DNA from: an uncultured Microbacterium sp.
GTDB taxonomy: Bacteria > Actinomycetota > Actinomycetes > Actinomycetales > Microbacteriaceae
DNA: 33,914 nt
Assembly (NCBI GenBank): GCA_947647645.1
Contig: CANSLE010000003.1
Location: forward strand, 1-33,914
Direction: 5' to 3'
Shown here: positions 14,360 to 21,550 of the stretch, piece after piece
Position numbering within the stretch: position 1 is the stretch's first letter
Layout of the letters: each line of letters starts with the position of its first letter
Notes under the pieces: model-generated
Seen by the model: only the letters and a program-made list of their open reading frames with translations
The model's database searches: none
Told to the model about the DNA's origin: nothing
Program-made: the position numbers and the translations under genes

Positions 14360-16003
14360 CTAGTAGTACACGCCGACCGCCTTCTCTGAGGTCGCTGAGG
14401 CGAGCCAGGCGATCGAGTCCCGCCGTCCCCACGCATAGAAGGCGACGGAGATCGCGGCCACCAGTGCCGAGTCCCACGGCCCGGCGATCGTGTTCGACCC
14501 GCCGAATGATCCGAGCGCGGAGGCGGCGAGGATGAACGCCATATACGCGACGAACCAGACGCCGCGCAGGAGCAGACGAGCGGTGAACACCTCGCGGTCG
14601 CGCATCATCACGAAGACCGCGATCGGGATCGAGATCGCGAACAGGACGATGCCGAGCCACACCTGGTTCCACCCCGACCAGAACAGGACGAGTCCGGAGA
14701 TCACGAACGAGATCGGCGCCACGATGCGCATGGACCGTCCCATCCAGGGTCGCGCCTTCAGTCGAGGGTCGTGGTTGCTGACGCCGGCGGCCACGGCGAT
14801 GACGGAGTAGCCGACGGCGAAGAAGAAGCCGAGCGATGCGACGAGACCCTGCCACGACTGGAAGATGAACAGGAACACGAGCGAGATCGCCAGGTTCACC
14901 ACGAGCGCGTGAGCGGGGATCCCGGTGCGTTCGTTCACCTTCGCCACCCACCGCGGCAGAAGCCGCCCTTGCGCCATGCCATAGGTCTGACGCGCGCCGA
15001 GCCCGATGCCGAGGAGCATGCTTCCGGCGGGGGAGACGACGGCGTCGACCAGCAGCAGCTGCGTCAGCCAGCCGAGGCTCAACAGACCGGCCAGCTGCGC
15101 GAACGGCGAGGCGAAGTTGATTCCGCTCCAGCCGCCCTCCGACAACAGTCCGGAGGGGACGGTCCAGATGTAGGCGGACTGCAGCAGCACGTACACGAGG
15201 AACGCCGCACCGAACCCGACGAATGTGCCGAGGGGAATGTTGCGACGGGGGTTCTCGGCCTCGCCCGCCATGACGGCGGCAGTCTGGATGCCGCCGAACG
15301 AGTAGATCATGCCCGCGCCGATCACGGCGCTGAGAACGCCGGCGCTCCCGTAGGGAGCGAAGCCGCCGCCGGTCGTGACGTTCGACGCATCGAAGCCGGA
15401 GGCCAGCAGCAGCACGATGGTGATCAGCGGGACGACGATCTTGAAGATCGTGATCGCGTTGCTCACGCGCGCCATGAGGACGACCCCGAACCAGTTCAGC
15501 GCGGTGAAACCGACGAGCACGACCGCCGCGATGATCAGCCCTACCGTGCTCAACTTGCCGTCTGCGACGAGCCCCGGCCACCAGTTGCTCGCGTACTGCA
15601 ACAGTCCGGACGCCTCGCTGGGCAGCCCGAAAGCGGTCTGCAGCAGGAGAACCCAGCCCATCATGATGCCCATGAACGGGCCCGACAACATCGATGGCCA
15701 CCGTGTGTTGCCGCCCGCGATCGGGCGGGTCACGCCGAGCTCGATGAAGGTGAGACCCACCATCGCCGTCGCGACGGCTGCGATGACCCAGGAGACGAGC
15801 GCCGCAGGCCCGGCCATGCCGGCCGCATAGTGCGCCGCGAAGAGCCAGCCCGAGCCCACCATCCCGGTGAAGGTGAGGAGGGCGAGGGAGAGCCAGCCGA
15901 CACGGCGTTTGAAGTTCCGGTCCTGATCGTCGATGACGGCCGAGGTGAGGGTGACGGTGGAGGAGTCGTCGCCGGCGAAGCCGGGCGCAGGGGCGTGAGA
16001 CAT
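14360..16003 (-). CDS. APC-superfamily amino acid permease
   Basis: A 547-residue inner-membrane transporter with about 12-14 hydrophobic helices. The APC signature in TM1 is present (L-A-L-L-T-F-T-G-M-V-G-S-G-W-L-F), with F-G-G-I-Q-T-A-A-V-M-A-G-E-A-E-N-P-R-R-N-I-P in the central region. That motif (G-E-x-x-N-P) is typical of amino-acid/proton symporters. The start at ATG 16003 (M-S-H-A-P-A-P-G) is chosen over an upstream in-frame Met, because the extra 27 residues are Cys/Arg-rich and unlike the family. It is divergent from a YheO/DauR-type regulator and a PLP lyase, so uptake of the amino acid handled by that enzyme is likely. Confidence 0.88.
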   Translation of the reverse strand: MSHAPAPGFAGDDSSTVTLTSAVIDDQDRNFKRRVGWLSLALLTFTGMVGSGWLFAAHYAAGMAGPAALVSWVIAAVATAMVGLTFIELGVTRPIAGGNTRWPSMLSGPFMGIMMGWVLLLQTAFGLPSEASGLLQYASNWWPGLVADGKLSTVGLIIAAVVLVGFTALNWFGVVLMARVSNAITIFKIVVPLITIVLLLASGFDASNVTTGGGFAPYGSAGVLSAVIGAGMIYSFGGIQTAAVMAGEAENPRRNIPLGTFVGFGAAFLVYVLLQSAYIWTVPSGLLSEGGWSGINFASPFAQLAGLLSLGWLTQLLLVDAVVSPAGSMLLGIGLGARQTYGMAQGRLLPRWVAKVNERTGIPAHALVVNLAISLVFLFIFQSWQGLVASLGFFFAVGYSVIAVAAGVSNHDPRLKARPWMGRSMRIVAPISFVISGLVLFWSGWNQVWLGIVLFAISIPIAVFVMMRDREVFTARLLLRGVWFVAYMAFILAASALGSFGGSNTIAGPWDSALVAAISVAFYAWGRRDSIAWLASATSEKAVGVYY

Positions 16004-16083
16004 GGGAGCTCTTTCGTTCGGGTGGCGCACGTCCGACGCTGGACGACGCTCGAGTTTGCTGCAACAGTCAGTGGATGCCATCA

Positions 16084-16113
16084 ACTATGTGTTAATTTCG
16101 ATCAAGGTATCAA
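16084..16113 (-). promoter_or_regulatory. Candidate promoter of the permease gene
   Basis: On the minus strand TTGATA (16113-16108) and CATAGT (16089-16084) are separated by 18 bp, inside an AT-rich patch that stands out from its surroundings. It is upstream of ATG 16003. The same patch probably holds the divergent promoter for the regulator. This is a motif match only. Confidence 0.35.
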
Positions 16114-16197
16114 CAGGAAATTGAATGCCGCAACACTTTGTGTAATCCTGTGGGGAGCGCCCCGCACCGACAGTGGGCGTCGAGAGAGGGAGTCCCC

Positions 16198-16929
16198 ATG
16201 GCGAGAGCGCGCACCTCTGTCCGCGACACCGCGTCGGAGTCGTTCGACGAGCGCACGTTGCTCGTCCGCGCACTGGGCGAGCTGGTCGATGCTCTGGGTG
16301 CGGCCCTGCCGCCGGGCAGCGAGATGCTCGTGCACGACCTCGCGAAACTGCCGAACTCGGTCGTTGCCATTCACGGGGACCTGACCCATCGGCGCATCGG
16401 CGACCCGGCGACCGATCTGCTGCTCGCCGCTGCCCGCCGGGGCGATCTGCAGACCCGGGTCGGCTACGAAACCCGCCTGGCGGATGGGCGCCGGCTCCGC
16501 TCGTCGACGGTCATCGTGCGCGGGTCCGACGGCGAGCCGCTCGCCGCCGTATGTCTCAACAGTGATCTGTCGGTATGGGAGAGCATCCACCACCTCTCCG
16601 GGCTCATGCTCGCCCCCGTGAGCCTGCCCGCGCCCGGCGACGACTCCTCGGCCGACGCCTCGGAGGAGCTCTTCACCTCCGACGTCGACGAGCTCGCGCT
16701 CCACCTCATAGAGCGGGCGACGGCGGCATCCGGCATCCCGATCGAGCTCATGCGCAAGAAGCACAAGATCGAGATCGTCCGCGAGCTGGAGAGCCGCGGG
16801 TTCTTCATGCTCAAGGGTGCCGCTGACAAAGCGGCATCCGCCCTGCGGGTCAGCCGCTTCACGATCTACAACTACCTGAACGAGATCTCCGACGGCTCGG
16901 ACGCCGTCGCCGAGGAGGGGACAGCATGA
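16198..16929 (+). CDS. YheO/DauR-type transcriptional regulator (PAS-like + HTH)
   Basis: A 243-residue regulator starting at ATG 16198 (M-A-R-A-R-T), preceded by GAGGGAG. An earlier in-frame start at 16138 lacks a Shine-Dalgarno. Residues about 20-130 are a YheO-like PAS domain (H-D-L-A-K-L-P-N-S-V-V-A-I-H-G-D, then V-C-L-N-S-D). Residues about 175-235 are the C-terminal HTH_22-type DNA-binding domain (K-G-A-A-D-K-A-A-S-A-L-R-V-S-R-F-T-I-Y-N-Y-L). DauR relatives repress D-amino-acid or other catabolic genes. Its stop overlaps the next gene's ATG (16926-16929), so it is co-expressed with the PLP enzyme and probably also controls the divergent permease. Confidence 0.85.
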   Translation: MARARTSVRDTASESFDERTLLVRALGELVDALGAALPPGSEMLVHDLAKLPNSVVAIHGDLTHRRIGDPATDLLLAAARRGDLQTRVGYETRLADGRRLRSSTVIVRGSDGEPLAAVCLNSDLSVWESIHHLSGLMLAPVSLPAPGDDSSADASEELFTSDVDELALHLIERATAASGIPIELMRKKHKIEIVRELESRGFFMLKGAADKAASALRVSRFTIYNYLNEISDGSDAVAEEGTA

Positions 16930-18095
16930 GCGATTTCGCCCGCCGCGTCGACACGACGACCATCGAGCACCTGCGTGCGACCGGCGCGACCAAGTGGTCC
17001 GCCGCCGACGACAGCATCGGTGCGTTCGTCGCGGAGATGGACTTCGGCATCGCGCCGCCCATCACCGCCGCCCTGCACCGCGCGGTCGACGACGGCGCCT
17101 TCGGGTATATGCCGAAGAGGATCGCCGCGGACCTCTCCGAGTCGACCGCGGCCTTTCTCGAGCGCCGCTACGCCTGGACGGTCGCGCCGGGCGACGTCTG
17201 GCCGATCCCGGACGTCATCATGGGGCTCGAGCTGGCGATGGAGCATTGCTCGCGCCCGGGATCGAAGATCATCGTGCCTACGCCGTCCTACATGCCGTTC
17301 CTCATGGTGCCGCCGATGCGCGGCCGCGAGGTCATCGAGATGCCGCTCGCCGTGCGAGAGGGGCGCTACGAGTTCGACCTCGACGCGCTGCAGCGGGCGT
17401 TCGACGACGGCGGTGACCTGCTCCTTCTCTGCAACCCGTACAACCCCGTGGGCCGCGTGTTCGAGCGTGCGGAGCTCGAGGCCATCTGCGCCGTGGTCGA
17501 CCGCAACGGCGGGCGGGTCTTCTCCGATGAGATCTGGGCGCCGCTGGTCTACGACGGGTCGGCCCACGTGCCGTACGCGAGCATCTCGCCCGTCGCCGCA
17601 CAGCACGCGATCACGGCGATGAGCGCCTCGAAGGCGTGGAACCTCCCCGGCCTGAAGTGCGCGGAGCTGGTGCTCACGAGCGACCGCGACCGCGAGACGT
17701 GGGAGCGCATCGGTCCGTTCTCCGGTCACGGCACCAGCAACCTGGGCGCGATCGCGAACGCGGTCGCCTTCCGCGAGGGCGATGAATGGCTGCGAGAGCT
17801 CGTGCCGTACCTGCAGGCGAACCGGGACGCGCTGCTCGACCTGCTCGGGCAGGAGGTGCCGGGCGCCTGGATGCCGCGTCCCGAAGGCACCTACGTCGCC
17901 TGGATCGACTTCCGTGACGCGGGCGGGGGAGAGCGGCCCGCGGAGCTCTTCCTTCGTGAAGCGGGGATCGGGCTGACGGAGGGCACGATGTGCGGCGCCG
18001 TCGGCGCGGGCTCGGCGCGCCTGATCTTCGCCACGCCGCGGCCGATTCTGGAGCAGATCGTGCGATCGCTCGGCGCGTCGCTTCGCGCCAGGTGA
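16926..18095 (+). CDS. PatB/MalY-type PLP-dependent C-S lyase/aminotransferase
   Basis: A 389-residue fold-type I PLP enzyme of the MalY/PatB subgroup (cystathionine beta-lyase or aminotransferase). Landmarks include F-V-A-E-M-D-F near residue 38, C-N-P-Y-N-P-V-G around 170, S-D-E-I-W-A-P-L-V-Y around 200 and the PLP lysine K236 in S-A-S-K-A-W-N-L-P-G. The M-D-F and S-D-E-I-W motifs separate it from ordinary aspartate aminotransferases. Members cleave C-S bonds of cysteine S-conjugates or cystathionine to give thiol, pyruvate and ammonia. Coupled to a DauR-type regulator and divergent from an amino-acid permease, it probably degrades an imported sulfur or D-amino acid. Confidence 0.85.
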   Translation: MSDFARRVDTTTIEHLRATGATKWSAADDSIGAFVAEMDFGIAPPITAALHRAVDDGAFGYMPKRIAADLSESTAAFLERRYAWTVAPGDVWPIPDVIMGLELAMEHCSRPGSKIIVPTPSYMPFLMVPPMRGREVIEMPLAVREGRYEFDLDALQRAFDDGGDLLLLCNPYNPVGRVFERAELEAICAVVDRNGGRVFSDEIWAPLVYDGSAHVPYASISPVAAQHAITAMSASKAWNLPGLKCAELVLTSDRDRETWERIGPFSGHGTSNLGAIANAVAFREGDEWLRELVPYLQANRDALLDLLGQEVPGAWMPRPEGTYVAWIDFRDAGGGERPAELFLREAGIGLTEGTMCGAVGAGSARLIFATPRPILEQIVRSLGASLRAR

Positions 18096-18120
18096 TCTCG
18101 ATGCCCTCGCCGCTCGTCGC

Positions 18121-18519
18121 TCAGCGGGCGAGGAGCGTCTTCTGGATCTTCTCGGAGACGGAGTCGCGCAACGGACGCACCGCATCGGCGTCCCAGGACT
18201 CGGGATTCGGGAAGGACCACTCCAGCACCTCCCCGCGCGGCGTGGATGGGAGGGTGAGGCCCGGCTTCATGAGGACCACCACATCTGCCTGGTCGAGGTC
18301 GTCCGACGTGACCGCGCGAGGCACCCGGTCGCTGATGTCCATGCCCAGCTCGGCGACCGTCGCGGCCACGGCGGGGTTCACCTCGCCCGCGGGAGAGAGC
18401 CCCGCAGACGTGGAGGTGAACCGGCCTCCGGCGAGGTGTTCCAGGAGGGCGGCGCCGAGTTGAGAGCGTCCGGCATTGTGCTGGCAGATGAACAGGACGA
18501 TCGGAGTAGTGTCAGTCAT
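18121..18519 (-). CDS. LMW-phosphatase-type arsenate reductase
   Basis: A 132-residue protein of the low-molecular-weight protein tyrosine phosphatase fold, as used by thiol-dependent arsenate reductases. The P-loop C12-x5-R18 (I-C-Q-H-N-A-G-R-S-Q) is intact. The loop that usually carries D-P for the acid reads F-P-N-P-E here, with Asn in place of Asp. In actinobacteria the electron donor may be mycothiol/mycoredoxin or thioredoxin. It is 18 bp downstream of the ArsR-fusion gene on the same strand, which supports the arsenate role over a protein phosphatase. It converts As(V) to As(III) in the cytosol. Confidence 0.82.
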   Translation of the reverse strand: MTDTTPIVLFICQHNAGRSQLGAALLEHLAGGRFTSTSAGLSPAGEVNPAVAATVAELGMDISDRVPRAVTSDDLDQADVVVLMKPGLTLPSTPRGEVLEWSFPNPESWDADAVRPLRDSVSEKIQKTLLAR

Positions 18520-18537
18520 GGTCTTCTCTCTGAGGGA

Positions 18538-19212
18538 TCACGGGGTGGCGAGTCGCGGGGCGAGCTCAGCGATGCGGCGCTCCAGTTCGTCGTAGGCGCT
18601 GTCGAAGGCGTCCTCGGTGCCTACTCGCACGGGGTCGGGAATCGACCAGTGCAGATGTCCGGTCACTCCGATCTCCTCATGCGCGTTGTCGCAAACGGTC
18701 ACGACGAAGTCCGAGTCCGTCAGTACCGTCTCCAACGCTCGCGGCGGTCCGTCGGGGAGGTCGAGCGCGTGGCGATCGGCCGCCGCGACCGCGCCGGGGT
18801 CGATCCGGTCCGCGGGGTGAGTGCCGCCGGAGGCGGCGGGGATGCTGCTGCGAGTCGACCACAGCGCTGCGGCCAGCTGCGATCTGGCCGAGTTCGCCGT
18901 GCAGACGAACACCACTCTGCGCGCGCGTTCCACCCGGCCGGGAAGCAGGCCCAGGAGCGCGGTCTCCGTCAGGCGGACGTAGCTGCGTCGCCTGTCGGCC
19001 TCCGACCGCGACCGAGCCACCATGCCGGCATCCTCCAGCACGTTGAGGTGATGAGCGATGAGGTTCCCCGGCACGCCGAGCACCGTCTGGATCTCGGACG
19101 GAGACAGGTCGCCCAGCGTGAGGAGATCGACGATTCGCAGGCGCGACGGGTCGCCAAGAGCCGCGTGTCGAGCAGCGCGCGCCTCGATCGTCCTCGTTAG
19201 TTCAGTGTTCAT
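18538..19212 (-). CDS. ArsR-family regulator fused to an LMW phosphatase/arsenate reductase domain
   Basis: A 224-residue two-domain protein. Residues 1-90 are a winged-helix ArsR/SmtB domain (L-G-D-P-S-R-L-R-I-V-D-L-L-T-L-G-D-L, recognition helix P-G-N-L-I-A-H-H-L-N-V-L). Residues 98-224 are an LMW-PTP/arsenate reductase domain with P-loop C104-x5-R110 and D193-P. The ArsR domain has no cysteine. The usual E-L-C-V-C-D-L metal site reads T-L-G-D-L-S-P here. The only cysteines in the protein are C104 and C174. It is divergent from the aquaporin gene with a 48-bp gap holding a palindrome, so it likely represses both directions. It is followed closely by the separate reductase. Confidence 0.88.
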   Translation of the reverse strand: MNTELTRTIEARAARHAALGDPSRLRIVDLLTLGDLSPSEIQTVLGVPGNLIAHHLNVLEDAGMVARSRSEADRRRSYVRLTETALLGLLPGRVERARRVVFVCTANSARSQLAAALWSTRSSIPAASGGTHPADRIDPGAVAAADRHALDLPDGPPRALETVLTDSDFVVTVCDNAHEEIGVTGHLHWSIPDPVRVGTEDAFDSAYDELERRIAELAPRLATP

Positions 19213-19214
19213 TG

Positions 19215-19228
19215 AGTCAATCTTGACT
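19215..19228. promoter_or_regulatory. Probable ArsR operator between the divergent ars genes
   Basis: AGTCAA-TC-TTGACT is a perfect palindrome starting 3 bp upstream of the regulator ATG. A second inverted match, ATCTTGA (19220-19226) with TCAAGAT (19246-19252), spans the rest of the 48-bp gap. ArsR-type proteins bind ATCAA/TTGAT-like dyads of this kind. Its position would block both promoters. Confidence 0.55.
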
Positions 19229-19260
19229 GATCTAGGTGCGGGGGGTCAAGATGAAGCGAC

Positions 19261-20022
19261 ATGAACACCAGCATCCGCATTCATCCGGCCGCGACACGAC
19301 CGCACATACTGCGTCGAACTGCCGCCGAGTTCGTTGGGACCGGCATGCTCGTCACCGTCGTCGTCGGCTCCGGCATCGCCGCGCAGCGCCTGTCGCCGAA
19401 TGACGTCGGCCTGCAGCTCCTCGAGAACAGCCTGACCACGGCGCTCGGTCTCGCCGTGCTGATCCTCGCTCTGGGGCCGGTCTCGGGGGCGCACCTCAAC
19501 CCCGTGGTGACGCTCGTGGACTGGCTGCTCGGACGCCACGCCAGAACCGGGCTGCCGCTGCGTGACGTCGCTCCCTACCTCGCCGCACAGCTGCTCGGGG
19601 GCATCGGAGGCACCCTTCTGGCGGGAGTGATGTTCGACACCTCGCCGGCGCTGTCCGGGAATGAACGCGCAAGCGGCGGCCATCTGGTCGGCGAGGTGGT
19701 CGCGACCGCCGGGCTCGTGCTGCTGATCTTCGCCCTCGCCCGTCTCGGAAGAGGGGCGGCGACCCCAGCCGCGGTCGGCGCCTACATCGGTGCGGCGTAC
19801 TGGTTCACGAGTTCCACCTCCTTCGCCAACCCCGCCGTCACGGTCGCCCGCATGTTCACCGACACGTTCGCGGGCATCGCTCCCTCCGCTGTCGCTCCCT
19901 TCGTCCTGGCTCAGCTCGTCGGGGCCGCCCTCGGGCTCGCGCTCCTTCTCGCCCTCTACCCGACCGCCGCCCGCGCTGCCGGCGACGTCGTCGTCCCCCT
20001 GCATCCCGAAGCCACGTCCTGA
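19261..20022 (+). CDS. Aquaporin/glycerol-facilitator-family channel (AqpS-like, probable arsenite exit)
   Basis: A 253-residue MIP-family channel with six membrane helices. The two half-helix motifs are N80-P-V82 (G-A-H-L-N-P-V-V, variant of NPA) and N190-P-A192 followed by V-T-V-A-R with the selectivity Arg. Channels of this family in ars operons, such as AqpS, let arsenite leave the cell down its gradient after arsenate is reduced. No Acr3 or ArsB pump is present here. The ATG at 19261 lies just past the operator. It is followed 11 bp later by the flavoprotein gene, so the two are probably co-transcribed. Confidence 0.85.
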   Translation: MNTSIRIHPAATRPHILRRTAAEFVGTGMLVTVVVGSGIAAQRLSPNDVGLQLLENSLTTALGLAVLILALGPVSGAHLNPVVTLVDWLLGRHARTGLPLRDVAPYLAAQLLGGIGGTLLAGVMFDTSPALSGNERASGGHLVGEVVATAGLVLLIFALARLGRGAATPAAVGAYIGAAYWFTSSTSFANPAVTVARMFTDTFAGIAPSAVAPFVLAQLVGAALGLALLLALYPTAARAAGDVVVPLHPEATS

Positions 20023-20033
20023 AAGGCACCCCC

Positions 20034-21410
20034 ATGCACCTCGTCGCCATCGGCGGAAGCGATGCCGGAATATCCACCGCCCTGCGCGCTCGCGAACTCG
20101 ACCCCTCCGTCGACGTCACCGTCGTCGTCGCGGACGCCTATCCCAACTTCTCCATCTGCGGCATCCCGTATTACTTCTCCCGCGAGGTGCAGCCCTGGCA
20201 ATCCCTCGCGCACCGCACGCACGCCGACCTCGAGGCGACCGGCATGAACCTGCGCCTCGACACTCTCGCCACCAGCATCGACGTCGACGCCCGCACGCTC
20301 ACCGTGCGCGACCGCCAGGGGGCGGAGTCGACGATCGCCTACGACGCGCTCATGGTCGGCACCGGGGCGTCGCCGGCCACCGCTGGCATCGCGGGGCTCG
20401 GCGAGCTCGGCCCCGACGACGGCGTGCACCTGCTGCACTCGATGGGCGACACCTTCGCCCTGGAGCGCTACCTCGACGACCGCCGGCCCGAATCCGCCAT
20501 CATCGTCGGGGCCGGGTACGTCGGCCTGGAGATGGCCGAAGCCCTCACCGTCCGCGGCCTCCAGGTCACCCAGCTCCAGCGCGGAACCGAAGTTCTCTCC
20601 ACCCTCGACGCCGAACTGGGCGCGCTCGTCCGCGACGAGCTCACGCGGCACGGCGTCGACGTCCGTACCGAGACCCGGGTCGCCTCCATCAGCCGCGAGC
20701 GCGGTCGCCTCACCGTCGCCGGGACGCATCGTGGCGAGCCCGTCTCTCACACCGCCGACCTCGTGCTCGTCGTCGTGGGCGTACGCCCCAACACCAGCCT
20801 CCTCACCGCGGCCGGCGCGACCACGGGCGCGGGCGGTGCGGTCGTCGTCGACGAGCAGATGCGCACCGGGCTACCCCAGGTGTGGGCAGCCGGAGACGGC
20901 GTGGTCACCCACCATCGGCTGCTCGGCCTCACCTACCTGCCCCTGGGCACCACCGCACACAAGCAGGGTCGCGTCGCCGGCGAGAACGCCATCGGCGGTG
21001 ACGCGCTGTTCGCGGGCAGTCTCGGAACTCAAGTCGTCAAGGTCTTCGATGTCGTCGCCGCCCGCACGGGCCTCCGCGACCATGACGCCGCCGCGGCGGA
21101 CTATGCACCGCAGAGCCACACCGCGATCGCCGACGACCACAAGCGCTACTATCCGGGAGCCACCCCGATCAGCATCCGCATCACCGGGGACACTCGCGAC
21201 GGTCGACTGCTCGGGGCCCAGCTCGTCGGCACGCGCGGCGCAGAGATCTCCAAGCGCGTCGACACCTACGCCACCGCCGTGCACCACGGCATGACCGTCG
21301 CCGCAATGAGCGACCTCGACCTCTCCTACACGCCCCCGCTCGGCTCGCCCTGGGACGCGGTGCAGATGGCGACCCAGGCATGGGAACGGAGTTATGCCCG
21401 CCCGATCTGA
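20034..21410 (+). CDS. FAD-dependent pyridine nucleotide-disulfide oxidoreductase (CoA-disulfide-reductase-like)
   Basis: A 458-residue flavoprotein of the NADH oxidase/CoA-disulfide reductase group. It has an N-terminal FAD motif G-G-S-D-A-G at 7-12. A single redox cysteine is C42, in N-F-S-I-C-G-I-P-Y-Y. An NAD(P) motif G-A-G-Y-V-G-L-E is near 160-167, and a second FAD-binding segment V-W-A-A-G-D near 283. The C-terminal dimerisation domain ends with L-S-Y-T-P-P-L-G-S-P-W-D. The single Cys, rather than a C-x4-C pair, points to CoA or another LMW-thiol persulfide/disulfide as substrate. In the ars cluster it may keep the thiol pool reduced for arsenate reduction, which is an inference. Confidence 0.85.
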   Translation: MHLVAIGGSDAGISTALRARELDPSVDVTVVVADAYPNFSICGIPYYFSREVQPWQSLAHRTHADLEATGMNLRLDTLATSIDVDARTLTVRDRQGAESTIAYDALMVGTGASPATAGIAGLGELGPDDGVHLLHSMGDTFALERYLDDRRPESAIIVGAGYVGLEMAEALTVRGLQVTQLQRGTEVLSTLDAELGALVRDELTRHGVDVRTETRVASISRERGRLTVAGTHRGEPVSHTADLVLVVVGVRPNTSLLTAAGATTGAGGAVVVDEQMRTGLPQVWAAGDGVVTHHRLLGLTYLPLGTTAHKQGRVAGENAIGGDALFAGSLGTQVVKVFDVVAARTGLRDHDAAAADYAPQSHTAIADDHKRYYPGATPISIRITGDTRDGRLLGAQLVGTRGAEISKRVDTYATAVHHGMTVAAMSDLDLSYTPPLGSPWDAVQMATQAWERSYARPI

Positions 21411-21426
21411 GAGTTGAGGATCCCCC

Positions 21427-21493
21427 GACGCTTCGCCCACGGCTGCCGCAACCGGCACAACTGCCGCCTGCGCATGCTCCTCGCCGCCGGCGA
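21427..21493 (+). pseudogene. Relic of an ISL3 transposase 3' end
   Basis: A 67-bp stretch differs at only 7 positions from the Arg-rich C-terminal coding region of the ISL3 transposase (about 6114-6180). Translated it reads R-R-F-A-H-G-C-R-N-R-H-N-C-R-L-R-M-L-L-A. No inverted repeat follows. It sits between the ars flavoprotein and the MpaB-family gene, marking an old deletion scar. Confidence 0.8.
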
Positions 21494-21550
21494 AGAGGCC
21501 GGGGAGGAGAGCGCGCCGACCGTGTCCGCCCGGCCGACGCGCCCCGATTC

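Noticed and set aside
14771..16384. Plus-strand 537-codon frame over the permease
   Set aside because: Antisense shadow. The permease on the minus strand has clear APC motifs and helices.
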